Part shown: positions 45,219-53,166 of the stretch, in pieces | Layout: each line of letters starts with the position of its first letter | Position numbering within the stretch: the first letter of the stretch is position 1 | Source of the DNA: Opitutia bacterium | GTDB lineage: Bacteria; Verrucomicrobiota; Verrucomicrobiia; Opitutales; UBA953 | Assembly: GCA_947378845.1 (NCBI GenBank) | Contig: CANCLQ010000002.1 | Location: forward strand, 80,696 to 144,695 | DNA length: 64,000 bases | Reading direction: 5' to 3' | Made by a program: the position numbers and the translations under genes | The notes under the pieces: model-generated | Databases searched by the model: none | Told to the model about the DNA's origin: nothing | Seen by the model: only the letters and a program-made list of their open reading frames with translations

Positions 45219-45514
45219 TGTCCAAGGGCAAAGGCAGAGCCGGATCGCATACGACCCTGACCGAGGCTGCTCGCCCCGTGGTTGAAGCCCTCGAAAAGCA
45301 CGGACGAGTTTCTCGTGGAGTTATTCAAGCGCGCGTGGGTGCACGTCGACACTCGATAAAGGTAGTTTCTTTGCCGGGCTGTTTGCGCATCACTGTTGTC
45401 TCAAAGGGCTCACGCCAAGAACTACATGTTTACGGCATTACTTTGCCCAAGGCTCAAACCATTCTCACGTCGACAGAGTTTAGCGGATACTTGATAAACT
45501 TCGTCGGTGAATAA
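45218..45514 (+). CDS. Small conserved protein, DUF2103-like
   Basis: A 98-residue protein starting MSKGKGRAGSHTTLTEAAR and containing VIQARVGARRHSIKVV and LRITVVSKGSRQELHVYG. The G-S-H-T-x-L start and the R-x-x-K-V strand resemble DUF2103, described as a predicted metal-binding protein family; this is a partial resemblance. It begins on the A of the preceding TAA (TAATG), a strong translational-coupling layout, and its end overlaps the pabB start by eight bases. Confidence 0.6.
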   Translation: MSKGKGRAGSHTTLTEAARPVVEALEKHGRVSRGVIQARVGARRHSIKVVSLPGCLRITVVSKGSRQELHVYGITLPKAQTILTSTEFSGYLINFVGE

Positions 45515-46985
45515 CGCTCCAACCATTGTCGCTGAAGTCACGCCCGCCGACTGGCAAGCAGCTGGCAGTGGCTGGACGCATTGGCCCTACATGGTGCGTT
45601 TCAAAGTCGACGGCCTGCCCAATGATTGGAGGACATTTCTCAAAGGTCGTTTTGCCGCTGTTCTTGAAAGCGGTCGCACGGGTAGCCTTTGTTTCGCGAT
45701 ACCTAATTCCGAAAGCGTCAAAGTTTTTTCAGCAAATGGAAGAGTAGTCACACATGCTTCATCGGGTGCGTATGAATCGCCCGCCGAAAAACCACTCGAC
45801 TATTTAAAGCTCTGGTCGAAAGAGCACCGCGCGCCGCGCCTAGCGGGCTGGCCTGATTTTCAGGGCGGATTAATTCTCGCCCTCGGTTACGAACTCGCGG
45901 CTCAGTTTGAGCCGGTGGTACCAGCCCCCGCTCAGCCTGCCACACCGACCGCTGTAATTTTAGAAGCCAACGAAGTTTGTATTTTTGATAAGACTCACGA
46001 CGAGCTCACGGTTGTCGTACTTTGTGCGGCACACGATCGACCTGAAGCCGTTTGGCGGATTGCCCGTGTTCGAGCGCAAGCACTGGCTGATGAATGGGTC
46101 GGCGCCCTGCAGTCACCTGCGCCTAGTTTCGCAAAAGAAAAAAATCCGGCCGTGCCGATTGCGGAGTCTTTGCCATCAGCTGCTTTTCAGTCGGCCGTTA
46201 AAAAAGTTAAAGACTACATCGCTGCCGGTGATACGTATCAGGTTAATTTATCCACGCGACTGGAGCTTGCGAACACAGATCTAGCGCTTGCGTACGAAGC
46301 GATGCGACAAGCAAATCCATCGCCTTACATGGGCTTCTTACGTTTTCCTGGTGGAGCCTTGGCGTGCGGCTCTCCGGAATTATTAGTCGAAGTTTCTAAA
46401 GGGAAAATTTTCTCCCGACCGATTGCCGGGACGCGTCCACGTGGTTCTGATGATGCCGCTGACGAAGCGTGGGCGAAAGAGCTGTCAGCCAACAGCAAAG
46501 AGCGTGCAGAGCACTTAATGTTAGTGGACCTTCTCCGTAATGACGTTGGCCGCGTAGCACTACCTGGAACGGTGAGTGTCCCCGAGTTTATGGCCATCGA
46601 GCGCTATTCGCACGTGATGCACTTAGTTTCACAAGTCGAAGGACACATTAATCCTCAGGCCGGACCGGCCGAAATCATCCGTGCGCTCTTTCCTGGCGGA
46701 ACGATTACGGGCGCGCCGAAAGTTCGTACGATGCAAATCATCGGCGAGGTTGAGCCAGTTGCTCGCGGTTTTTACACTGGTTCAATCGGCTGGCTGAGCG
46801 CCTCAGGCGATCTTTGCCTTAATATTATTATCCGCTCTCTATGGTCTTACGAAGGCCGGTTCTTCGCCCAAGCGGGTGCTGGCATTGTGGCAGATTCAGA
46901 TCCTGCACAAGAGTATGCTGAGTCGATTCGCAAGGCACAGGCTCCGCTTATTGCCGCTGCTCGTGCAGCACCGCTACCATGCTAG
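45507..46985 (+). CDS. pabB: Aminodeoxychorismate synthase component I (PabB-like)
   Basis: Aminates chorismate to 4-amino-4-deoxychorismate for folate synthesis. The 492-residue protein has a less conserved N-terminal half and the chorismate-binding C-terminal half: DTYQVNLSTRLE, IFSRPIAGTRPRG, HLMLVDLLRNDVGRVALPG, and GGTITGAPKVRTMQIIGEVEPVARGFYTGSIGW, where ammonia-site and Mg-binding residues lie. Anthranilate synthase TrpE is the alternative, but the adjacent PabC-like gene argues for PabB. Start is GTG at 45507, overlapping the previous gene. pabC overlaps its 3' end by seven bases. No glutaminase (pabA) is in the window. Confidence 0.88.
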   Translation: MNNAPTIVAEVTPADWQAAGSGWTHWPYMVRFKVDGLPNDWRTFLKGRFAAVLESGRTGSLCFAIPNSESVKVFSANGRVVTHASSGAYESPAEKPLDYLKLWSKEHRAPRLAGWPDFQGGLILALGYELAAQFEPVVPAPAQPATPTAVILEANEVCIFDKTHDELTVVVLCAAHDRPEAVWRIARVRAQALADEWVGALQSPAPSFAKEKNPAVPIAESLPSAAFQSAVKKVKDYIAAGDTYQVNLSTRLELANTDLALAYEAMRQANPSPYMGFLRFPGGALACGSPELLVEVSKGKIFSRPIAGTRPRGSDDAADEAWAKELSANSKERAEHLMLVDLLRNDVGRVALPGTVSVPEFMAIERYSHVMHLVSQVEGHINPQAGPAEIIRALFPGGTITGAPKVRTMQIIGEVEPVARGFYTGSIGWLSASGDLCLNIIIRSLWSYEGRFFAQAGAGIVADSDPAQEYAESIRKAQAPLIAAARAAPLPC

Positions 46986-47836
46986 CCTGGAGAAACGGAG
47001 AATATATCTCGGTGCCCGATGGTGCCGAAGTTTCGCAGATTCATGATGGGCCATCATTGTTCGAAACTTTTGCACTGAGGGCAGGGCGAGTTGAATGCCT
47101 TGCCGATCACTGGCATCGTCTCGCTATCGGCTGTCCAAGGCTTGGCATTAACGCTCAGAAATTAATTTTAGGACAATCGATTGATTCGCAGAACTGGTCG
47201 CCAGTACTTAAGAAACTTTTAACTAACGCCAATCTCACGGATGCAATTGTTAGAATTATCGTTGTGCCACGCTCCGACGGTTTAAGCACCGAGTGGGTAA
47301 CGGTTCGACCGCTGCCACCCGCCGTGCCATCGGTAGATTTATATTTATTAAAGACCACGCGAGATAAACCTGAATGGTTGCCCCGACCCAAGAGTGGCCC
47401 TTGGAAAAATTCTTCAGCGGCCTTGAAGGAACTAAAAGCCCTCACGTCGCGTCACGATGTTGAAGGCATACAGCTTGATACAAACGGAAATATTTCCGAA
47501 TGCACCCGCAGTGCGATTGCATGGTGGAATGGAGACATGTGGTCATTGCCAGCGAATTCCACTGGCTGCCTGCCAAGCACTACCGCAAATCAGTTTCGCG
47601 GTGTCTTAACTCAGGCAAAGGTTCCATTTCACGATGTTGCTGCACCATTTCCTAAAGACGCCCGCAGCATTCTGATTCTTCGCTCTACTTTATCCGGAGG
47701 GGCGAACCTGGTGAATAAGGTGCTATCAACCAACGGACAGATTATTTGGCAGGCTCCTGCTGATCAGCAGCACGCGACGGCACAAATGCGCGCTCTCAGT
47801 GATTGGCGCTCTCAGCGCTCCATGAACTTAGCGTAG
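46979..47836 (+). CDS. pabC: Class IV aminotransferase, probable 4-amino-4-deoxychorismate lyase
   Basis: PLP enzyme expected to release pyruvate from aminodeoxychorismate to give p-aminobenzoate. The 285-residue protein shows the fold-type IV blocks: an N-terminal IHDGPSLFETFALRAGRVECLADHWHRL, IVRIIVVP, a lysine-containing SGPWKNSSAALKELKA, and the cofactor-anchoring NISECTRSAIAWWNG and GCLPSTTANQFRG. Identity within class IV (lyase versus branched-chain or D-amino-acid aminotransferase) rests on its overlap with pabB. Its 3' end overlaps a minus-strand membrane gene by 25 bases. Confidence 0.82.
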   Translation: MLAWRNGEYISVPDGAEVSQIHDGPSLFETFALRAGRVECLADHWHRLAIGCPRLGINAQKLILGQSIDSQNWSPVLKKLLTNANLTDAIVRIIVVPRSDGLSTEWVTVRPLPPAVPSVDLYLLKTTRDKPEWLPRPKSGPWKNSSAALKELKALTSRHDVEGIQLDTNGNISECTRSAIAWWNGDMWSLPANSTGCLPSTTANQFRGVLTQAKVPFHDVAAPFPKDARSILILRSTLSGGANLVNKVLSTNGQIIWQAPADQQHATAQMRALSDWRSQRSMNLA

Positions 47837-48192
47837 ACCGGCAGGGCAGTGGAAAAAATAAAAAGTGTTAAGTATCCAACGCTCACGAGTGCAGAAAAAG
47901 CGACGGCAACCAATAGGGTCGCCAACTTAGTTTCACCTTCGTTTTCTTTTTGGCGAAGGGCTTGAATTGCAATCCAGGTCGATACTGCACCCAGTACCAG
48001 CAGCGTGACCAACATGCCGGTAAAGTGATTAAAGAATAAACTAGTTAGAACCGGCAGCGCGCCCGGCTCGCCTTTGATTAGGCCGACGAAGACAGGTTGC
48101 GCGCGAAAAGTGACTGCACCTACTGCCACTGGGAAGGCCGCAGTGAGAAAGACAGCGAGCGCTGACACGATTTTTTGTTCCCGTGGGTTCAT
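47812..48192 (-). CDS. Small membrane protein of unknown function
   Basis: A 126-residue protein with three or four hydrophobic segments (about residues 9-28, 52-74 and 89-118) and a charged cytoplasmic loop RQKENEGETK. I recognise no family; the pattern recalls DUF4149-like membrane proteins, which is only an impression. It converges on pabC, overlapping its last 25 bases, and is divergent from the CBS-pair membrane protein gene. Confidence 0.55.
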   Translation of the reverse strand: MNPREQKIVSALAVFLTAAFPVAVGAVTFRAQPVFVGLIKGEPGALPVLTSLFFNHFTGMLVTLLVLGAVSTWIAIQALRQKENEGETKLATLLVAVAFSALVSVGYLTLFIFSTALPVYAKFMER

Positions 48193-48278
48193 GCGGCGAT
48201 GTTTAATGCCCCAGCCGCTTCGTCAACGTCAGGATTCACCCTCGCTTATTTAACACTTTCACCCTACGTTTTTCATCC

Positions 48279-49370
48279 ATGGAGCCATGGTTTCTTTGGA
48301 CGGTATTTATCCTGCTTAACGGCTCCGCCGCCGCTATTTCATTGGTGGCGGGCGTTGTCTCCGCTTTCTCGTTAGGTGAGATTGAAGAGCTGCGCCGCCG
48401 CGATGCCAAAGTCGCGATGGCCCTCGAGCGTTGTCGCGGCGATCAAGGCAACACTTTGGCCGCCTTCGAAGTTCTCACTGCAGCATTTGTTGGCATGAGC
48501 GCACTTTTAGGCGGCATTCTAATCGGCACACGCTTGATTCAACAAGCCGACGGTGGTTGGCAAATCGCAGGCGTGATTGCTGGTGCAATCATCGTTCTCT
48601 CGTTCTTCATGGCGTGGCTGACGATTATGCTCCCGCGCAAATTGGGAGTTCACTTTCGCATCACCCTGGCGCCCCGCATTGTCCCGAGCCTGATGTTGGT
48701 GCGCGGTGCAGCTTTTATTCTGCGACGCATTGGAAAGTTTCACGATACATTGGCCGCCCCGGAAGAAGTCGGTTTTGATCGCGCAGACGCGGATATCGGC
48801 AGTCTTGCCCTCGCCGCCGCACGTGAAGGAAAAATTACACAGGCTGAAAGTACTCTCGTCGCTAATGCAGTGCGACTGGACGACATTCCGGTTTCTCAGG
48901 TTTTGACGCCACGTCCCGTCGTCACGGCGATTGAAGCTGGGCTTACAGTAGGCGACGTGTTGAGACTTTTCCCAAACGTTCCTCACGGACGTCTGCCTGT
49001 TTGGGAAAATAATCCCGACCGCATTGTTGGAGTGGTTCGTCGCCGCGATATTCTTAAGGCTGCGGGCGAAGGCCGTCGTGAAGTTAAGGTGCGCGAATTA
49101 ATGTCAAAGGCACATATCGTGCCAGAGAATGCTACGCTCTCGGATGCACTCCACGACCTTGTGCGCGCACACCAGCACCTCGCTGTTGTGGTCGATGAGT
49201 TTGGCGCTTTTGCGGGAGTGATAACGCTCGAGGATGTATTTGAATCATTACTCGGTGTAGAAATTTACGAAAAAGACGACCCGCACCCCGATATGCGCGA
49301 GCTCGCACGTCAACGCGGCCATCGTGTTGGACGTCGCACAGGCGGCGACGCTTCATCGCCTAAATTATAA
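48279..49370 (+). CDS. CNNM/CorC-type membrane protein with CBS pair
   Basis: A 363-residue protein with an N-terminal transmembrane domain of about three to four helices (about 1-150, DUF21/CNNM-like), an acidic-helix bundle linker (EEVGFDRADADIGSLALAAAREGKITQAESTLVANAVRLDD), and a CBS-domain pair (about 195-335: VLTPRPVVTAIEAG...RLPVWENNPDRIVGVVRRRDIL and VPENATLSDALHDLVRAHQHLAVVVDEFGAFAGVITLEDVFESLLG). The C-terminal CorC_HlyC domain of longer members is missing. Such proteins are linked to Mg2+/Co2+ efflux. The stop shares a base with the lgt start (TAATG). Confidence 0.85.
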   Translation: MEPWFLWTVFILLNGSAAAISLVAGVVSAFSLGEIEELRRRDAKVAMALERCRGDQGNTLAAFEVLTAAFVGMSALLGGILIGTRLIQQADGGWQIAGVIAGAIIVLSFFMAWLTIMLPRKLGVHFRITLAPRIVPSLMLVRGAAFILRRIGKFHDTLAAPEEVGFDRADADIGSLALAAAREGKITQAESTLVANAVRLDDIPVSQVLTPRPVVTAIEAGLTVGDVLRLFPNVPHGRLPVWENNPDRIVGVVRRRDILKAAGEGRREVKVRELMSKAHIVPENATLSDALHDLVRAHQHLAVVVDEFGAFAGVITLEDVFESLLGVEIYEKDDPHPDMRELARQRGHRVGRRTGGDASSPKL

Positions 49371-50197
49371 TGTGCATCGCTGCCGCCAGTATCGCTTACT
49401 GGGTTCATAATCTTGATCCCGTCGCGATTCATTTTCCCGAAGGTTGGTTTCTGCACGGCATTCATTGGTATGGACTCGCCTATGCCGCAGGATTTTTAGT
49501 CGCTGCGTTTCTGCTTTCATTTTGGCGCCGCCGAGGACTTGCGCCTGTCGCCAACATCGCTGATGAATCGAGTTTAATTACCGCTATCATGATCGGCGTC
49601 GTATTGGGCGGACGGCTCGGACATGTATTGCTTTACGCCCGCGATGAATTCGTGGCCGACCCGACGATGCTGTTCCGCGTCTGGCAGGGTGGCATGGCGA
49701 GTCACGGCGGATTCTTAGGTGTCATCATCGCCGCCGTTTGGTTCTCCCAAACTCGAAAGGTTTCTTTTCTTAAAGTCGGAGATCTACTTTGTGCGATGGC
49801 GCCAGCAGGAATCTTCTTCGGGCGTCTCGCCAACTTTGTGAATGGCGAACTAGTGGGCCGTCCTTCGACAGTCGCCTGGGCGGTAATTTTCCCACGCGAA
49901 GGCTCGGAGCCTCGTCACCCTTCGCAGCTCTATGAAGCCATCGGCGAAGGCCTACTCCCATTGCTTTGGGTGCTTTGGCGTTACCCTAAGAAACTTCCAC
50001 CTGGACAGATTGCGGGCGAGTTCTTGCTGATTTATTCTGCGGCTCGTTTTATTTCCGAAATATTCCGACTCCCTGAAGATGGATTTATTTTTGGCTTAAC
50101 CGCGGGACAATTCTGGACGTTGCCGCTCGCAGTGTTGGGCGTAAGCTTAATCCTTATCAGTCGTCGCACCTCGAATGATGTTGCCCGCAAGGGATGA
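49370..50197 (+). CDS. lgt: Prolipoprotein diacylglyceryl transferase
   Basis: Attaches diacylglycerol to the lipobox cysteine of prelipoproteins at the inner membrane, the first step of lipoprotein maturation. The 275-residue protein has about seven transmembrane helices. Key blocks are IHWYGLAYAAGF, GVVLGGRLGHVLLYA, MASHGGFLGVIIA, the Lgt signature GRLANFVNGELVGRP, RHPSQLYEAIGEG, and AARFISEIFRLPE. It starts on the A of the previous stop (TAATG), suggesting coupled translation. Confidence 0.96.
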   Translation: MCIAAASIAYWVHNLDPVAIHFPEGWFLHGIHWYGLAYAAGFLVAAFLLSFWRRRGLAPVANIADESSLITAIMIGVVLGGRLGHVLLYARDEFVADPTMLFRVWQGGMASHGGFLGVIIAAVWFSQTRKVSFLKVGDLLCAMAPAGIFFGRLANFVNGELVGRPSTVAWAVIFPREGSEPRHPSQLYEAIGEGLLPLLWVLWRYPKKLPPGQIAGEFLLIYSAARFISEIFRLPEDGFIFGLTAGQFWTLPLAVLGVSLILISRRTSNDVARKG

Positions 50198-50220
50198 GTT
50201 TGGGAGAAGCCCCCTAAGCC

Positions 50221-51378
50221 ATGATCACTGTCCCATTGCTCGACCTCGCGCCACAGAACGGCGCACTTGAAGCTGCTTATGAAAGTACTTTTCGCGAGGT
50301 CATGCGCTCCAACGCGTTCATCATGGGCCCGCGCCTTGAAGCTTTTGAAAAAGCCTGCGCTGAAGCATTAAAGGTTAAGCACGCGATTGGCGTTTCTTCG
50401 GGAACGGACGCATTGCTTCTACCGTTGATGGCTTTGGGCATCGGCGAAGGAGACGAGGTCATGCTCCCGGCGTTTACATTTTTCGCGACCGCCGGCTCGG
50501 TTGCACGTCTGGGTGCAGTACCAGTGTGGGTCGATGTCGACCCTCATACATTTAATATAAACCTCGCTGACGCCGCTCGCAAAGTCGGCCCGCGCACTAA
50601 AGCCATCATGCCGGTGCACCTGTTTGGTCAGTCCTGCGACCTGACTGCGCTGCAGGCATTTGCGGCCGCACATAAACTTTTTATTATCGAAGATGCTGCT
50701 CAATCGATGGGCGCGCGCTGGCAGGATAAGCCCACAATGTCGGTCGGCGATTTTGGAGCCACGAGTTTTTTCCCTTCGAAAAATTTAGGCGGCTTCGGTG
50801 ACTCGGGTTTAGTGACTACGCAAAACGACGCCCTGGCTGAACGTGCACGCATTTTGCGCGTTCACGGCATGCAGCCAAGGTATTACCATAAATTCATTGG
50901 TGCGAACTTTCGCATGGATCCATTACAGGCTGCGTTGTTGCACATTAAACTGCCGCACCTGCCCAGCTATAATTGTGCACGTGCTGGCAATGCACGTTTC
51001 TATCACGAGACGTTGCGCGGAGTTGCTGGTATCGGCGAAAATCGTCCAGGCGCAGGAGACGCAAAGATTCTACTCCCTGTTGATTTCAGCGGCCAAGGCA
51101 TTTGGAATCAATTCACATTGCGCGTCTTACACGGCAAGCGTGATGCACTAAAAGCATTCTTAACGAACCGAAAAATCGGCTGCGAAATTTATTACCCAGT
51201 ACCTTTACACCGCCAGGAATGTTTTGTCGGAGTAGGGCGCGGTGCGGATAGCGCCCCGATTGCTGAATCGCTTGCGCAAGAAGTGCTAAGCATTCCAGTG
51301 TTCCCCGAGATTACGGAAGAACAGCGGAAGTGGGTAGCAACTTCCCTCGCAGATTTTGCTGCAGGTAAGAACGCCTAA
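50221..51378 (+). CDS. DegT/DnrJ/EryC1/StrS-type sugar aminotransferase
   Basis: PLP-dependent aminotransferase for 3- or 4-amino sugars. The 385-residue protein shows VPLLDLAPQNGALEAAY, GVSSGTDALLLPLMALGIGEGDEVMLPAFTFFATAGSV, IMPVHLFGQSCDL, IIEDAAQSMGARW and FFPSKNLGGFGDSG with the internal-aldimine lysine, then HGMQPRYYHKFIGANFRMDPLQAALL. Proteins of this type (for example WbpE, WecE, QdtB) donate an amino group to a keto-sugar nucleotide. It lies 23 bases after lgt, and the glutaredoxin gene converges on it with two bases between stops. Confidence 0.93.
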   Translation: MITVPLLDLAPQNGALEAAYESTFREVMRSNAFIMGPRLEAFEKACAEALKVKHAIGVSSGTDALLLPLMALGIGEGDEVMLPAFTFFATAGSVARLGAVPVWVDVDPHTFNINLADAARKVGPRTKAIMPVHLFGQSCDLTALQAFAAAHKLFIIEDAAQSMGARWQDKPTMSVGDFGATSFFPSKNLGGFGDSGLVTTQNDALAERARILRVHGMQPRYYHKFIGANFRMDPLQAALLHIKLPHLPSYNCARAGNARFYHETLRGVAGIGENRPGAGDAKILLPVDFSGQGIWNQFTLRVLHGKRDALKAFLTNRKIGCEIYYPVPLHRQECFVGVGRGADSAPIAESLAQEVLSIPVFPEITEEQRKWVATSLADFAAGKNA

Positions 51379-51380
51379 GC

Positions 51381-51719
51381 TCAAAAAAACCGAATCGTCT
51401 TCGCGCGCATCTTTGCGTGCTCGTCGTCGGTGCAAGGTGCGTTCGTCGGCACGTCTGCTGCTTTATCGGTTGGCGTCACGAGTCCGTTGGCCAGCAAGTA
51501 GGCTTCAACTTCATCACCCGAGACGTCAGCCAACATTACGCCATTCACTTCAACGCAAGGCGAGAGGCGTTGGCCGGTCTTCTCCACCATCTCTGCGTAG
51601 TTAGCTGGGTTGTTGATGATATCTACGTCCTCAAACGCTAATCCGTGTTTACGGAGAACTGCACGTACGCCATTGCTCCAGCCACAGCTGGGTTTCAGGT
51701 ATGCCTTAATTGTGATCAT
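51381..51719 (-). CDS. Glutaredoxin-like protein with CGWS active site
   Basis: A 112-residue glutaredoxin fold: IKAYLKPSCGWSNGVRAVLRKHGLAFEDVDI with active site C-G-W-S (a monothiol version of CPYC), the TGQRLSPCVEVNGVML strand with the conserved proline, and GDEVEAYLLANGL. A C-terminal extension of about 25 residues holds an extra cysteine (TNAPCTDDEHA). Monothiol glutaredoxins commonly handle iron-sulphur clusters or deglutathionylation. It is on the opposite strand to the aminotransferase, downstream of a response regulator gene on the same strand. Confidence 0.85.
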   Translation of the reverse strand: MITIKAYLKPSCGWSNGVRAVLRKHGLAFEDVDIINNPANYAEMVEKTGQRLSPCVEVNGVMLADVSGDEVEAYLLANGLVTPTDKAADVPTNAPCTDDEHAKMRAKTIRFF

Positions 51720-51750
51720 ACCTGTGCAATGTATGATTTCCGCTTAGAAA

Positions 51751-52524
51751 TCAAGAGCGACGGGCTCTTTTTGCCACTGGTACCTCACCTTTTACGTCTT
51801 CGCGTTCGTACCAAAAGCCGATGCCGTGAATCGTGCGGAGGCAGTCTAAGGGATTACCGTAAATTTCAAAGGCATCACGAATCTTGGCGACATATTGATC
51901 GAGTGATCGACTGCGAACGTTGGCGTGAACGCCCCATACGGCGTGAATGAGGCTGTTGCGACTGATGATGACGCCTGGATTTGCGTGCAGGTGATAAAGA
52001 ATGCCTAATTCTTTGCGTCCAAGCTTACAGCGCTTGGTGGGTGAGAAGACTAATTCGAGTCGGTCAGGATGCACTTCGGCTCCATTAAATTTAAATGACG
52101 TCGTTAAGAGGTCTGCATTGCGCGTGAGGCGTCGATCTTCCGAAACCTCACTACGACGCAGAACAGCATTCACGCGCGCGATGAGTTCTTCGGCTTGGTA
52201 AGGCTTTAAGATAAAGTCATCGGCACCTTCATTAAGTGCTTCTACGACATCGGAGACATCTTTCTTGGATGAAAGTAAAATTACAGCAGGCGAAGCAGAA
52301 ACTTTTCTGATGCCCTGCAAGAGAGTCAGTCCGCTCATGTCGGGTAGGGCTGCGCTCGCGATGACGCCGTGCACGTAATGCTCGCTGATAAATTTAAGTG
52401 CGGTTGTTCCCTTGTGAAAAATTTGCGTCAGAAATCCGGCGGCCTCAAGTCGCTGATCCAACTCCGTCGCCAAGCTACGGTCCTCCTTAACGATAACGAT
52501 GAGAGGTTTAAGCTTTGGGCTCAT
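51751..52524 (-). CDS. OmpR-type response regulator lacking the phospho-acceptor aspartate
   Basis: A 257-residue protein with a receiver domain (about 1-125) and a winged-helix DNA-binding domain (about 145-245; RKELGILYHLHANPGVIISRNSLIHAVWG and SLDQYVAKIRDAFEIYG). In the receiver the acidic pair is altered (V-K13-E14-D instead of D-D-E), and the phospho-acceptor is S57 in VIASAALPDMSG where D is expected. The switch lysine (ILKPYQAEEL) is kept. It is therefore probably phosphorylation-independent, as in other atypical OmpR regulators. A C-terminal basic tail (VAKRARRS) is present. No histidine kinase is adjacent; targets are unknown. Confidence 0.85.
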   Translation of the reverse strand: MSPKLKPLIVIVKEDRSLATELDQRLEAAGFLTQIFHKGTTALKFISEHYVHGVIASAALPDMSGLTLLQGIRKVSASPAVILLSSKKDVSDVVEALNEGADDFILKPYQAEELIARVNAVLRRSEVSEDRRLTRNADLLTTSFKFNGAEVHPDRLELVFSPTKRCKLGRKELGILYHLHANPGVIISRNSLIHAVWGVHANVRSRSLDQYVAKIRDAFEIYGNPLDCLRTIHGIGFWYEREDVKGEVPVAKRARRS

Positions 52525-52643
52525 GGGTTCGGTATTTCGGGGAGTAAATACGCGTTATGTGCCAGAGGGGTATTCGAGCACGCCGTCACCCTAATTGCTT
52601 CGTGATGATTGCCAAGACTCGAAATCTCTCCTTACTCGGCAGT

Positions 52644-52817
52644 ATGACCGCACAAGATTCGTCTAAGCCATCGCCACGTTGGGCGCTTATCTTGTTCCTT
52701 ATTTTGTTTATTGGGACGGCGGCATGGGGAGGCTATGTCTTGGCGAAGAATGCCGAACTGAGACAGAGTCAGCCATCGTCCGACCCTATAAAAAACCAGA
52801 GCTTGTTTGGTCGATAA
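52644..52817 (+). CDS. Small single-pass membrane protein
   Basis: A 57-residue product: short polar N-terminus (MTAQDSSKPSPR), one transmembrane helix (WALILFLILFIGTAAWGGYVLA), and a short charged tail (KNAELRQSQPSSDPIKNQSLFGR). The function is unknown. The start at 52644 is chosen because the longer frame from 52557 overlaps the promoter region of the divergent response regulator and adds an unsupported basic lead. Small size makes it a moderate-confidence gene. Its stop is about 110 bases before tRNA-Glu. Confidence 0.5.
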   Translation: MTAQDSSKPSPRWALILFLILFIGTAAWGGYVLAKNAELRQSQPSSDPIKNQSLFGR

Positions 52818-52926
52818 TCGGGCAGCGGCTGGATGCTTTGATCCGCAGTATAGTTGGCCCGCTTAGTATTTTTCAAAAAACTTGACCAAGGGGTCCCCGA
52901 GCGTAAGTTCCGACTCTCCACCGAGT

Positions 52927-53003
52927 GCCCCCTTCGTCTAGCCCGGTCAGGACACCTCGTTTTCACTGAGGTAACTGGGGTTCGAATCCCCAAGGGGGCG
53001 CCA
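52927..53003 (+). tRNA. tRNA-Glu, anticodon TTC
   Basis: Full cloverleaf: acceptor arms GCCCCCT and AGGGGGC, D arm around GTCTAGCCCGGTCAGGAC, anticodon stem CCTCG/TGAGG around a loop containing TTC, T arm CTGGGGTTCGAATCCCCA. The discriminator is G and CCA is encoded at 53001-53003. In addition to translation, tRNA-Glu is the substrate of the HemA enzyme encoded at 8.4-9.5 kb. Confidence 0.95.
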
Positions 53004-53028
53004 GGGTGGATAAATTTAAAGTATCAAC

Positions 53029-53059
53029 GAAACCGCGGCCAGTGGCCGGATGGGGTTTC
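53029..53059 (+). terminator. Imperfect hairpin downstream of tRNA-Glu
   Basis: GAAACC (53029-53034) and GGTTTC (53054-53059) frame an inner GGCC/GGCC pair around AGT. The stem is imperfect and the run after it is only TTTGGG, so it is a possible terminator for the tRNA transcript, not a strong one. The rest of 53060-53124 is AT-rich and without other clear structure. Confidence 0.35.
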
Positions 53060-53124
53060 TTTGGGTGCTCGGCTAAATTATTAACAAAGGCACACACTTA
53101 CCTATTGCCTAAGTTCAATTTTTA

Positions 53125-53164
53125 ATGAAAATTCTGGTTTCTGGCTGTAAAACCAGAATTTCAT
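53125..53164 (+). promoter_or_regulatory. Inverted repeat containing the start codon of the GbsR-like gene
   Basis: ATGAAAATTCTGGTTT (53125-53140) and AAAACCAGAATTTCAT (53149-53164) are reverse complements with one shifted base, separated by eight bases. The right arm includes the AT of the ATG at 53163, and no Shine-Dalgarno sequence is visible in front of it. As DNA it could be an operator for the regulator itself; as RNA it could fold and block the start. The repeat is seen; either role is inference. Confidence 0.5.
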
Positions 53165-53166
53165 GA
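53125..53166 (+). CDS. Possible 13-codon leader peptide
   Basis: An ATG in the left arm of the inverted repeat opens a frame coding MKILVSGCKTRIS and ends in TGA at 53164-53166, overlapping the regulator's ATG as ATGA. If translated it would open the right arm and couple translation of the regulator. The purine-poor stretch TTCAATTTTTA upstream gives no good ribosome site, so this is a tentative call. Confidence 0.2.
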   Translation: MKILVSGCKTRIS

